Below, one piece after another: positions 8,217-17,249 of a DNA stretch of 33,779 nucleotides. Every line of letters begins with the position of its first letter. Positions within the stretch are counted from its first letter, which is position 1. The position numbers were made by a program, and so were the translations under genes. The notes under the pieces were generated by a model. The model worked only from the letters and a program-made list of their open reading frames with translations, was not told where the DNA came from and ran no database searches. The DNA comes from Bacteroidota bacterium (GTDB lineage: Bacteria; Bacteroidota; Ignavibacteria; Tepidaquicellales; Tepidaquicellaceae): positions 1 to 33,779 of the forward strand of contig JAFDZR010000026.1 in assembly GCA_018266875.1 (NCBI GenBank), given 5' to 3'.

Positions 8217-11200
8217 TTGAAAAAATTATTTCTTTATTCTGCTGTCCTGATAACCGGTATGTTGTTATTCATGGGACAGAAGTCAAACGACAATCCGGCA
8301 AGATGGAATGATCCGGTTATGACAAGAATTTATCAGCAGGGTGAATATTCACCGCTTCCGCAGTCTGATAATATTGTATTCAGCACATCTCCAAGGACTA
8401 TTTCTACACCAAACGGGACATTCGCAGTTTCGCCAAATTTCAGAGTTCATCCAAGTGCAGGAACTCAGAGTGAGGTCCCGATTGTAAGACATCCATCCAA
8501 TCAGCTTATAATGATGGGTTCAGCGAACACTTACAGGGGAGGTTCTACTTTCAGCACCGGAGTTTATGTTACTACTGACGGCGGTGTTACATGGTTTGGC
8601 AGCGATACATTGAATAACGGCGGATTCAGCTTCGGCGATCCCGGTCCGATGATAGATAAAAACGGCAGATTTCTCATGTCTTATATAACGACAACCGGTT
8701 CAATGGGAGCAAGTTATTCGGTGAATAACGGCATAAACTGGGCTCCGACTGTAACTTTTCCCGGAGCTTCAACATCTGCTGATAAAAATTTATCAGGTAC
8801 CGATGATGCGGCTTCAAGTCCTTATTACGGAAGAAGCTATACAGTATATACAGAATTCGGGGGAACTTATGTGAACAGAATCGTAGGTTCATATACAACT
8901 GACGGTGGAGTTACTTGGTCATCTATAGCTCCGATCAGCCCGGTACCTTCAACCGGACATCATCATCAGGGTTGTGATGTAAGAGTCGGACCAAACGGAG
9001 AAGTTTATGTTGTCTGGGCAAACTGTACTACAAACGGTCAGAATTCCACTGAGGATTCCCTTGGATTTGCAAAGTCAACTAACGGCGGAGTCAGCTGGGT
9101 AGTATCAGTAAATAACGCTGATAATATGAATGGAATCAGATCTCAGTCTTTATTTAATTCTATCAGATCAAACGGATTCCCCAGGATCGACGTTGACAGA
9201 TCAGGAGGTTCAAGAAACGGATGGATATATGTAGTCACAGCGGAAAAAACAGTTGCTCCGGCAACAGACGTTGCAGATGTAATATTACATAAATCTACAA
9301 ACGGCGGAACAACTTGGACAGCTTCAAGAGTTAATCAGGATACACCAGGAAACGGAAAGTATCAGTATATGCCGGCAGTAAGAGTCGATGAATACGGCGG
9401 CGTAAATATTGTTTATTACGATACCAGAAATATACCTACAAATGATTCTGCTCAGGTCTATGTATCAAGATCTGTTGATGGAGGTTCTACATGGTCTGAT
9501 ATTCTTGTTTCAGATCACAAATTCAAGCCAAAGCCGATATCAGGTCTTGCTACTGGTTATCAGGGAGATTATATAGGAATTACTTCCGGTAACGGAAAGA
9601 TCTGGCCTTACTGGGCAGATGATATCACAGGCGCTTATCAGGCATGGATAGCTTCAATTGATATTGGTCCGGCAATAGCACATACACCTTTAAGCAATAC
9701 TGAACAGCTCACAGGCAATTACGCAGTAAACTGTGTGATAACTCCTTCGGGTTCAGGAATTAATCCCTCCAAAACAAAATTGTTATGGTCAAGAAATAAT
9801 GTCAATATCACCGACAGTCTTTTGATGACCAATTCAAGCGGCAATAACTGGACGGCTAATATTCCTGCCAACGGTTCACCTGCAACTTACAGATACTACA
9901 TCAAGACAGCTGACTCTCTAAACAGAATTGCAACTTCACCGTCAGGCGCACCGGCTGTTCTCAATTCATTTGTAGCCTCCACTGACAATGTGAAACCGGT
10001 CATTACCCATACTCCTCTGCTTGATCAGCCGAAAGCTTTCTGGCCATCAACTGTAAGTGCAACTGTCACGGACAATCTTGGACTTGATTCTGCATGGGTG
10101 AGATGGTATAAAAACACTCCAAGTCCGGTCAAGCAATTCAAACTCATCAATCAGGGCGGCAGCAATTTCTCGGCAGCATTCAATTCGCTTAATTCCGATG
10201 TTGCATTAAATGACAGCATATTTTACAGGATCGTAGCACAGGATAATTCCATGGCTCATAACCGGGATTCAACTGCACTTTATAAATTCAAAATTACAGA
10301 GCTTCAGCTATGTGAAGATTTCACAAATGCAACTTATCCGCCTGATCTCTGGAGTACTGAATTCTCAGGGACATTATACTGGACAAGAGAAACAGTAAGT
10401 GCTTACGGAGTAGGCACTGGTTCAACAAGATTTAATTTCTGGACAGCAAGTTCCGGAACCATACAATCTTTAATTACTCTTCCGTTCTCAAATTCTGTAG
10501 CAGGTGATTCAATAAGATTTGACAATGCATATGCTCCTTATTCTTCAGGAACAGATTCACTGATTATTGAAACGTCAACCAATGCCGGAACTACATACAC
10601 AACATTAGTCCGTCTTTACGGGAGTGCTTCAGGCGGAACATTAAATACAGCGCCTACCAGCACAATTCAATTTGTCCCTACTGCATCACAATGGGCAAGG
10701 AAAAATTACACATTACCTGTTGGAACAAACAAGATTAAATTCCGCGCAAGCAGCGGTTTTGGAAATGATCTTTTTATTGATAATATTTGCAAAGTTGCCG
10801 GAGGAGTTCCACCACCGCCTCCAGTTGTTACAGCAAATCAGGATTCAGTTATTGCTACTTTATCTGCAGGTCCCAATTCAACTACAAAGAATCTTCAGAT
10901 AGGCAATACAGGCGGTTCAAATCTGAACTGGTCAATTTCAGAAATAAACGCTGTATTTTCACCTACACAAAGATCCAATAAATTTACCGATGTTCAGCTT
11001 AAGGAAATGGAAAATCTTCCTAAGGGATCTGCTGATATCTATCACGGTGAAGAAGTTACAGACAACGCAGGGGGACCTGATACTTACGGTTATATATGGG
11101 ATGACAGCAATGAACCCGGCGGACCTGTTTACAGCTGGGTTGATATTTCCGGAGTCGGAACTCCTATCACAACATGGACCAACGGTACGGCAGATGACGG

Positions 11201-12512
11201 ATCTGTTGTGGTTCCTCTTCCGACATCTATTCCATATTACGGTACAAATTATTCTCAGCTTAAAATATGTACAAACGGCTGGGTTTCGTTTGATGCAGTT
11301 TCTACAAGTGTTGCATATTCCAATACAGCAATTCCGTCAGCTTCAGAACCTAACAATGTAATATATCCATTCTGGGATGATTTAAATTTAACCTCAGGAT
11401 CAATTTATTATTACAATGATGTTGCCAACAGCAGATTTATTGTTGAATATAAAGACATCCCTCATTACAGTACAGGCGGACCATATACTTTCGAAGTGAT
11501 ATTAAAATATGACGGTACAATAATTTATCAGTATCAGAGTATTACGGCTCCTGATAATTCCTGTACGATAGGTTTTGAAAATTCAGCAGGTAATGACGGA
11601 TTACAGGTAGTGTACAATGCTACCTATGTTCAGAACAACTTGGCAGTAAGAATCAGAAAAGGCGGACTGGACTGGCTGACAGAAAATCCTCTTTCGGGTA
11701 CAATTTCACCATCAGGAAATCAGAATGTTGATCTTGTATTTAACAGCACGGGACTTTCTGCAGGAACATATACAGGGAAAGTTAGGATCACTTCAAATGA
11801 TCCTGTAACTCCCCAGAAAGATGTAAAAGTCAGACTTAATGTAACAACTGCTGTTCCTGCATCCATTACAATTGCCTTGCAGGGATTTTACAACAATACA
11901 ACACTTAACATTCGCGATACTGCGAAAGTATATTTAAGAAATACAAGTTCTCCTTATGCAAAGATAGATTCCGCAAAATCTGTAATAGATTCCGTAACGT
12001 TCACAGGTTCTTTCCTTTTTGCAAATGCTCCTTCAGGAACATATTATCTGCAGGTAAACAGCAGAAACGGAATAGAAACCTGGAGCAAATCCGGCGGACA
12101 GGTTTATACGGCAGGATCACCATTCAGCTATAATTTCACAACTGCATCTTCACAGGCATACGGAAGCAATCTGATACTTAAATCAGGCAAATACTGTCAA
12201 TACAGCGGTGACTGCAATCAGGACGGAGTAATAGATATTTCAGACCTTTCAATAATTGACAATGATGCACTTAATTTTGCATCCGGTTATATTGTCTCTG
12301 ACCTGAACGGCGATTATATTGCTGATCTTACTGATTTCACGATCTGTGATAATAATGGATTCAATTTTGTATCCAGACAAGCGCCTCCGGGAGCTGCTCC
12401 AACGAAGCCGGTTAATGACAGTAAGACATTATTAATGAAAACCAAATCCGAGGGTATTAAACACAATATTTATCCCTTAAATAATAAAAAGAATGTAATG
12501 TTTAAAGAATGA
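8217..12512 (+). CDS. Very large secreted sialidase-like protein with anchor-like and dockerin-like domains
   Basis: The product has 1431 residues and a TTG start. The signal peptide (MKKLFLYSAVLITGMLLF) is followed by a propeller-like region (about 40-480) with Asp-boxes (TTDGGVTW twice, STNGGVSW, STNGGTTW, SVDGGSTW) and an HHHQGCDVRVGPNGEVYVVW motif common in BNR proteins. Two Ig-like repeats begin at 'HTPL' (about 485-590 and 598-695). A jelly-roll domain runs from C699 to C858. A beta-strand domain with CTNGWVSF and IYPFWDDL (about 957-1148) sits inside a split BACON/ASPM-like domain (about 885-925 and 1150-1212). The GFYN domain (from Q1222) has RNGIETWSKSGG, and dockerin-like loops begin at D1332 and D1362. 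The C-terminal tail is short and lacks the conserved charged motif of the other three. Catalytic sialidase residues were not recognised. Confidence 0.85.
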   Translation: MKKLFLYSAVLITGMLLFMGQKSNDNPARWNDPVMTRIYQQGEYSPLPQSDNIVFSTSPRTISTPNGTFAVSPNFRVHPSAGTQSEVPIVRHPSNQLIMMGSANTYRGGSTFSTGVYVTTDGGVTWFGSDTLNNGGFSFGDPGPMIDKNGRFLMSYITTTGSMGASYSVNNGINWAPTVTFPGASTSADKNLSGTDDAASSPYYGRSYTVYTEFGGTYVNRIVGSYTTDGGVTWSSIAPISPVPSTGHHHQGCDVRVGPNGEVYVVWANCTTNGQNSTEDSLGFAKSTNGGVSWVVSVNNADNMNGIRSQSLFNSIRSNGFPRIDVDRSGGSRNGWIYVVTAEKTVAPATDVADVILHKSTNGGTTWTASRVNQDTPGNGKYQYMPAVRVDEYGGVNIVYYDTRNIPTNDSAQVYVSRSVDGGSTWSDILVSDHKFKPKPISGLATGYQGDYIGITSGNGKIWPYWADDITGAYQAWIASIDIGPAIAHTPLSNTEQLTGNYAVNCVITPSGSGINPSKTKLLWSRNNVNITDSLLMTNSSGNNWTANIPANGSPATYRYYIKTADSLNRIATSPSGAPAVLNSFVASTDNVKPVITHTPLLDQPKAFWPSTVSATVTDNLGLDSAWVRWYKNTPSPVKQFKLINQGGSNFSAAFNSLNSDVALNDSIFYRIVAQDNSMAHNRDSTALYKFKITELQLCEDFTNATYPPDLWSTEFSGTLYWTRETVSAYGVGTGSTRFNFWTASSGTIQSLITLPFSNSVAGDSIRFDNAYAPYSSGTDSLIIETSTNAGTTYTTLVRLYGSASGGTLNTAPTSTIQFVPTASQWARKNYTLPVGTNKIKFRASSGFGNDLFIDNICKVAGGVPPPPPVVTANQDSVIATLSAGPNSTTKNLQIGNTGGSNLNWSISEINAVFSPTQRSNKFTDVQLKEMENLPKGSADIYHGEEVTDNAGGPDTYGYIWDDSNEPGGPVYSWVDISGVGTPITTWTNGTADDGSVVVPLPTSIPYYGTNYSQLKICTNGWVSFDAVSTSVAYSNTAIPSASEPNNVIYPFWDDLNLTSGSIYYYNDVANSRFIVEYKDIPHYSTGGPYTFEVILKYDGTIIYQYQSITAPDNSCTIGFENSAGNDGLQVVYNATYVQNNLAVRIRKGGLDWLTENPLSGTISPSGNQNVDLVFNSTGLSAGTYTGKVRITSNDPVTPQKDVKVRLNVTTAVPASITIALQGFYNNTTLNIRDTAKVYLRNTSSPYAKIDSAKSVIDSVTFTGSFLFANAPSGTYYLQVNSRNGIETWSKSGGQVYTAGSPFSYNFTTASSQAYGSNLILKSGKYCQYSGDCNQDGVIDISDLSIIDNDALNFASGYIVSDLNGDYIADLTDFTICDNNGFNFVSRQAPPGAAPTKPVNDSKTLLMKTKSEGIKHNIYPLNNKKNVMFKE

Positions 12513-12612
12513 AAAAAGATCGGGGAAATGGGAAATGATAGTTAACCCGAAAAATAAAAATTCTTTATTCACAAAATGAAACATTAAGAAATAAAAATCT
12601 GAATATAACATC

Positions 12613-12646
12613 AAAGCCGTGAGGAAAATTCTTCACGGCTTTTTTA
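12613..12646 (+). terminator. Rho-independent terminator after the fourth secreted-protein gene
   Basis: The stem AAAGCCGTGAGGAA pairs with TTCTTCACGGCTTT, with one G·T pair, and six T follow. The sequence is identical over 34 bases to the terminator of the previous gene. It lies between convergent genes and has only a weak T-run in the opposite direction. Confidence 0.88.
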
Positions 12647-12742
12647 ATGGTTCATTATTAAAAAATTTAATTTTAAAACTGATAGCTGAAGCTTACGGCT
12701 GTGTCTTCGTAATCAAATACTGTATTAGGTTTCAGATAATCC

Positions 12743-14041
12743 TTATCTTATCAGGATCATCTTTACGGTACCCGATTTTCCGCCGTTCTCAATTCTTAAA
12801 AAATACACACCGCTGGGAAGGTTATTGCCGGAAAAATATTCTTTATAAACTCCGGGAGTCATGTACTCATTTCTTAAGGTTTTTATTTCGGAACCTTTCA
12901 TATCGTACACTTTCAGACTAATGTATCCTGCCTTTTCAATCTCATATCTGATCTCTGTAACCGGATTGAACGGATTTGGAAAATTCTGCTGTAAGCGGAA
13001 AGTGCTGAAATCAATATAACTGTATTCACTGGTTACGAAAGTTGAAGTCCTGTCATACTTATAGACTGATCCTTTTTCACCGCATGCATAGCCGGTATTC
13101 GTATCGGGAAATTCAATATCAAACAAAGCAGCACTGTCAGGAGTATACACGGAATTCCAGCTGTTACCCGAATCGGAAGAGATCAGAAATTTCTGTGAAT
13201 AGCTTCCCGTCATCCAGACTTCTGCCGGGGTTCTGAAACTGATCCCTGTAGCAAGACCGAATACACCAAGAGTATCATAAAACCAGTTCATACCTGTATT
13301 GGTCGTTCTTGCAATACTTGAACCGAATTCAAGATCACCTCCGGACATTATAACTTTATTTGAGAAAATTATATCCATATCAAAAAAAGGTTCAGGAGCG
13401 ACAACAGTTCCTGTCCAGTTCAGACCGGTATTAGTTGTAACCCAAACAATACCACCTATATCTCTGAAACCGCCGCAGGCATAACCTGTATTGTTATCGA
13501 AGAATTTTATTTTTAAAACCGGCAGAAGTAATGACAGGTTACTGTCGATCTGGGACTTGTTCCAGCTTTGACCGCTGTTTGTAGTATAAACTATGGAAGA
13601 GGGAACTCCTCCAAGGTATCCGTTCTGTGCATCTTTAAAAAAAACTGATTTCATGAATGAATTAGTATCAGGATACATTGAGCTTGTCCAGATATCTCCG
13701 CCGTTTGTTGTTTTTAAAATTATCGTTCCCTGAAAAGAATTTGAGTCGGGGAAAATATTCCAGGCGAGTGCCCATCCGGTTGATGAATTTATGAAATAAA
13801 TATCCTGAATGTTGTAATCTGTCCCTGTGTTCTGAAGCTCCCAGTTGTTTCCTCCGTCAGTTGTTCTTATTACTGTGCCTGAATCACCTGCTGCCCAGCC
13901 AGTATTACCGTTAATAAAAAAACAATTCTGAAGATCCTGATTTACGGGTGTGGGCTTTCTGCTCCAGTATTCCTGTGCACATAAGTTACAGGAAATCATC
14001 ATTAATAATATTAATAAAATGCGGGCAGAATTATTTTTCAT
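12743..14041 (-). CDS. T9SS-sorted Asp-box/Ycf48-like protein
   Basis: The product has 432 residues. A signal peptide (MKNNSARILLILLMMISC..., likely cut after NLCA) leads into a repeated beta-propeller with alternating 'GWAAG/GYACGG' and Asp-box motifs (RTTDGGNNW, KTTNGGDIW, YTTNSGQSW, VTTNTGLNW, RTTNTGMNW, SSDSGNSW), resembling Ycf48/HCF136-type propellers. The last 85 or so residues are a type IX secretion C-terminal domain. It begins with FRLQQNFPNPFNP and contains LKVYDMKGSEI, PGVYKEYFSGNNLPSGVYFLRI and a basic end (MILIR). The protein should be exported and passed through the T9SS translocon to the surface. It is convergent with the four dockerin-type genes and shares the Asp-box theme but not their C-terminal module. 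Its ligand or role is unknown. Confidence 0.88.
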   Translation of the reverse strand: MKNNSARILLILLMMISCNLCAQEYWSRKPTPVNQDLQNCFFINGNTGWAAGDSGTVIRTTDGGNNWELQNTGTDYNIQDIYFINSSTGWALAWNIFPDSNSFQGTIILKTTNGGDIWTSSMYPDTNSFMKSVFFKDAQNGYLGGVPSSIVYTTNSGQSWNKSQIDSNLSLLLPVLKIKFFDNNTGYACGGFRDIGGIVWVTTNTGLNWTGTVVAPEPFFDMDIIFSNKVIMSGGDLEFGSSIARTTNTGMNWFYDTLGVFGLATGISFRTPAEVWMTGSYSQKFLISSDSGNSWNSVYTPDSAALFDIEFPDTNTGYACGEKGSVYKYDRTSTFVTSEYSYIDFSTFRLQQNFPNPFNPVTEIRYEIEKAGYISLKVYDMKGSEIKTLRNEYMTPGVYKEYFSGNNLPSGVYFLRIENGGKSGTVKMILIR

Positions 14042-14321
14042 ATCAGAAGATTTAGGTTAATTTATACATTTTAAATTAAAAATATGGTCTGAAATTTGAA
14101 ATTGTATAATTTATCACCTTCATTCGAAACGGCTGGCATGGACGTGAGGATAAATTGGTGTCAAAAATTTTTTCTTGTATAAGTCCAGAAGAAAGTCTTA
14201 TTCAAAAAAACATTTTTTATAAAAGGGTTTTACAAATTAATTTAGAAAGAAATGATTTTCTTGTTGAATTGTGTAATGATTAATGTAAAATCCGGAAGAA
14301 AAGGATTTGAGATCCGATGAA
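14042..14321. other. Intergenic region upstream of the T9SS-sorted protein gene
   Basis: These 280 bases are AT-rich. No ORF, tRNA, hairpin terminator or clear promoter was recognised. The region must contain the promoter of the T9SS gene and the 3' end of the SDR transcript. Confidence 0.5.
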
Positions 14322-15032
14322 TTAAATATCTCCTTTAAGAGGTCTTACAATGACATCCTCGATAAGAACTCTCTTGGGCTGGTTGTAAATGTCGTAAACG
14401 ATCTTGCCAATATCTTCCGGCTGCATCATCCTGTTCTTATATCTCTGTCTGGCTTTGCTTTCCCACATTGCAGTCTCCACCGCTCCGGGTAAAATATTGC
14501 TGATCTTAATGTTATATCGTCTTACTTCCTCTCTTAAACAGTTAGATAGCGCCAGCAATCCTGCTTTGGATGCGGAATAAACCGCGCTGTTCTCAAAAGC
14601 TGTGTTTGCGGCTACCGATAAAACATTTATTATATGTCCTTTCTTTTTCTTGATCATCTGAGGAAGAACTGATTTAATGCAGAGAAATGCTCCTCTCAGA
14701 TTTGTGTTCAGCACCATATCGTAATCAAAACTTTTTGTGTCAGTAAAGGATTTAAATACAGTAGAACCCGCATTATTAATGAGGCAGTCGATCCTTCCGT
14801 ATTTTTCCATTATTCTTTTTGCCGTTGACTGAATGCTTCTTTCTGACATTACATTGCAGACAAAAGCTGATGCTTCTCTATCTGCGAATTTTATTTCACT
14901 GACGATCTTTACTAGTCTCGATTTTCTCCTTGCGGAAACTGCTACAATATGACCGGCTTTGGAAAAAGCATTTGCTATTTCCTTGCCAATGCCGGTCGAA
15001 GCTCCGGTGACCCAGATTACTTTCTGTTCCAT
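14322..15032 (-). CDS. Short-chain dehydrogenase/reductase (SDR), FabG-like
   Basis: The product has 236 residues, normal for a classical SDR. It has the Rossmann nucleotide-binding motif TGASTGIG (from T9), INNAG at 85-89, N111, and the catalytic triad S139, Y152 and K156 (YSASK). ARR at 35-37 after the second beta strand suggests NADP(H) preference (inference). It differs clearly from the FabG encoded further upstream in the same gene run: the region after the active site is shorter and the usual 'VDGG' end is replaced by IVRPLKGDI. The substrate cannot be told from sequence. It is 157 bases downstream of the mutase gene on the same strand and may have its own promoter. Confidence 0.85.
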   Translation of the reverse strand: MEQKVIWVTGASTGIGKEIANAFSKAGHIVAVSARRKSRLVKIVSEIKFADREASAFVCNVMSERSIQSTAKRIMEKYGRIDCLINNAGSTVFKSFTDTKSFDYDMVLNTNLRGAFLCIKSVLPQMIKKKKGHIINVLSVAANTAFENSAVYSASKAGLLALSNCLREEVRRYNIKISNILPGAVETAMWESKARQRYKNRMMQPEDIGKIVYDIYNQPKRVLIEDVIVRPLKGDI

Positions 15033-15189
15033 TATGAATGAATGATTACTGAATTAATTTTTTAAATATTAATCTGCTGAAAAAAAATCAGGGGCAATTT
15101 AAGTTTCACAAATATAACTATTCTGAAATTCAGTAATCAGAATAATTTATATACAGACACGTTTAAAAATGATAAGAATATTGAAAATT

Positions 15190-16764
15190 CTAAACGGCTT
15201 TGTATTCACCCCAGACATCACGCAGTGAGTTTGAGATCTCGCCTACAGTTGCATATTCCTCAACCGCTTCCAGAATAAACGGAAGCAGATTCTCCCCGGT
15301 CTTCGCTTTCGATTTAATTGTATCAAGTATTCCGCTGACTTTTTTGTTGTCTCTTTTTTCTCTGAGAGCTTTCAGTTTGGCTGTCTGACGTTTTCTTACG
15401 TTGTCATCTACTTTGAACAGAACATGTTCCTCCTGAAGTTCGGTAGTGAATTCATTCACGCCGACTTCAATTATTCTCTTTTCCTCAAGCTCTTTCTGAA
15501 GATGATAAGCATTTTTCTCTATCTCGTTTTTCTGATAGTTGAATTCAATTGCCTTTGAAGCTCCGCCCATTTCATCAATCTTCTTTATATACTCAAGAGC
15601 TTCTTCCTCTATTTTGTCAGTAAAATATTCTATAAGATATGATCCGCCCAATGCATCTACTGAATCAGCCGCACCGCTTTCATATGCAATGATCTGCTGA
15701 GTCCTTAATGCAGTCTGTACGGACTGTTCGGTTGGAAGTGAAATCGCCTCGTCTTTTCCGTTTGTATGAAGCGACTGACAGCCGCCGAAAACAGCAGCAA
15801 GAGCCTGTACAGTGACTCTTACTATATTGTTCTCGATCTGCTTATCTGACAAAGTCGAACCTCCTGTCTGAGCGTGAAATCTGAGTTTCATGCTTGACTC
15901 ATCCTTTGCCCCGAATCTTTCCTTCATTATATTTGCCCAGATCCTTCTTGCCGCTCTGAACTTTGCAACTTCCTCTATGAAATTATTATGCGAGTTGAAA
16001 AAAAATGAAAGCCGCTTTGCGAAATCATCCACGTCAAGTCCGGATTCGATGGCGGACTTGACATATTCGATACCGTCTGATAATGTGAATGCAACTTCCT
16101 GAACTGCGCTGGAGCCTGCTTCGCGGATATGATATCCGCTTATCGAAATTGTATTCCAAGAAGGAAGATTCTCACTGCACCATTTAAAAATATCAGTAAT
16201 TAGTCTCATGGAATGTCCGGGAGGGTATATGTAAGTTCCTCGGGCTATATATTCTTTTAAAAGATCATTCTGAATTGTTCCCGAAAGTTTTGTCAGATCG
16301 GCATTCTGTTTCCTTGCAATTGCAACGTACATCATCAGCAGTATTGCGGCGGTGGAATTTATTGTCATGGAAGTTGTAATATCCGCAAGCTTAATCCCGT
16401 CAAAAAGAGTTTCCATATCTTCAAGCGAATCTATTGCCACTCCGGCTTTTCCGACCTCTCCTTCGCTCATCGGATCATCGCTGTCATATCCTATCTGCGT
16501 GGGAAGATCAAAAGCAACTGAAAGACCGGTTGTGCCTGACTGAATTAAGAATTTATATCTTTCATTGGATTCCTCTGCCGTGGCAAATCCAGCATATTGT
16601 CTCATTGTCCACAATCTTGATCTGTACATAGAACTGTGAACGCCCCTGAGATAAGGATATTTTCCAGGATCAGGTATTTCTTTAGGTTCATTCAGAAATT
16701 CAGGAATCACTATTCCCGAATCAGTTTCAAAAGTTTCTTTTCGTAACTTCATCTTATTTTCCAA
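15190..16764 (-). CDS. Methylmalonyl-CoA mutase, catalytic (large) chain without B12 domain
   Basis: The product has 524 residues and covers only the substrate-binding TIM-barrel part of methylmalonyl-CoA mutase. This enzyme interconverts methylmalonyl-CoA and succinyl-CoA with adenosylcobalamin. Aligned to the Propionibacterium enzyme with a constant offset of 32, the key residues all match: Y57 (Y89, RQYAGF), Q165 (Q197, IQND), R175 (R207, before TYIYPP), and Y211-H212 (Y243-H244, GYH). Tyr and Arg at these sites are the set for methylmalonyl-CoA rather than isobutyryl-CoA. The C-terminal cobalamin-binding domain (DxHxxG) is absent, so this is the split form that needs a separate small subunit, which is not in this window. 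The gene starts 34 bases after the lipoprotein gene and is probably in the fab-type operon. Confidence 0.93.
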   Translation of the reverse strand: MENKMKLRKETFETDSGIVIPEFLNEPKEIPDPGKYPYLRGVHSSMYRSRLWTMRQYAGFATAEESNERYKFLIQSGTTGLSVAFDLPTQIGYDSDDPMSEGEVGKAGVAIDSLEDMETLFDGIKLADITTSMTINSTAAILLMMYVAIARKQNADLTKLSGTIQNDLLKEYIARGTYIYPPGHSMRLITDIFKWCSENLPSWNTISISGYHIREAGSSAVQEVAFTLSDGIEYVKSAIESGLDVDDFAKRLSFFFNSHNNFIEEVAKFRAARRIWANIMKERFGAKDESSMKLRFHAQTGGSTLSDKQIENNIVRVTVQALAAVFGGCQSLHTNGKDEAISLPTEQSVQTALRTQQIIAYESGAADSVDALGGSYLIEYFTDKIEEEALEYIKKIDEMGGASKAIEFNYQKNEIEKNAYHLQKELEEKRIIEVGVNEFTTELQEEHVLFKVDDNVRKRQTAKLKALREKRDNKKVSGILDTIKSKAKTGENLLPFILEAVEEYATVGEISNSLRDVWGEYKAV

Positions 16765-16798
16765 ATTTATCAGTTATTCTTGCATTAAAATTTATTTG

Positions 16799-17209
16799 TT
16801 ACTGAAATTCAGGCGCCTTTTTTACTATAAGACTGTCAGAATAAAGATTGTAATAATTTCCAGATTCCTTCGACCTGAATCCCTTATCATCCGTTACCAC
16901 AATTTCCCATGTGTCTTTATCCCAGAACTTGGGTTTGTCTTTAACTGTAATTATAAAAGTAGAATCATCAACCTTTTTTTTCTTGAATGTTGTTTTATGG
17001 AAAAAAGGTCTTCTAGCATCTTTCATTATATAGAATAAAGTGTCTTTGTCAAACCCTGCTGTGAATTCATAAACACTGTCCTTGTATAAAAATACCCTGC
17101 CGTTCAGATTGTCAAAATTATTCCTGCATCCTGCAATAAACACGAAAGCTAGAATAAGCAGTGGAAGCACTTTTGCAATCAACGGAGTTTTCTCTTTTTT
17201 ATGATCCAT
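16799..17209 (-). CDS. Small predicted lipoprotein of unknown function
   Basis: The product has 136 residues. A lysine-rich start (MDHKKEK) is followed by a hydrophobic stretch and a lipobox ending FIAGC, so C28 would be the lipidated residue after signal peptidase II cleavage. The rest is a short beta-rich region with many charged residues (FKKKKVDDSTFIITVKD, DTWEIVVTD). It resembles small lipocalin-like or DUF-type lipoproteins but no family was recognised. It lies between fabG (40 bases upstream) and the mutase gene (34 bases downstream) on the same strand and is probably co-transcribed with them. A metabolic link is not evident. Confidence 0.75.
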   Translation of the reverse strand: MDHKKEKTPLIAKVLPLLILAFVFIAGCRNNFDNLNGRVFLYKDSVYEFTAGFDKDTLFYIMKDARRPFFHKTTFKKKKVDDSTFIITVKDKPKFWDKDTWEIVVTDDKGFRSKESGNYYNLYSDSLIVKKAPEFQ

Positions 17210-17249
17210 AATATTTGAATTATTTGTTTATAAATTTTCTTAAGTGAAT

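Noticed and set aside
10990-11361. 123-residue open frame on the + strand inside the 8217 gene
   Set aside because: It is a shifted frame of a conserved beta domain. The main frame carries the domain motifs and continues without a break.
12513-12742. Search for a small gene between the fourth secreted protein and the T9SS gene
   Set aside because: Only a terminator hairpin is supported. The 100-codon frame starting near 12619 overlaps the terminator and the antisense of the T9SS sorting domain.
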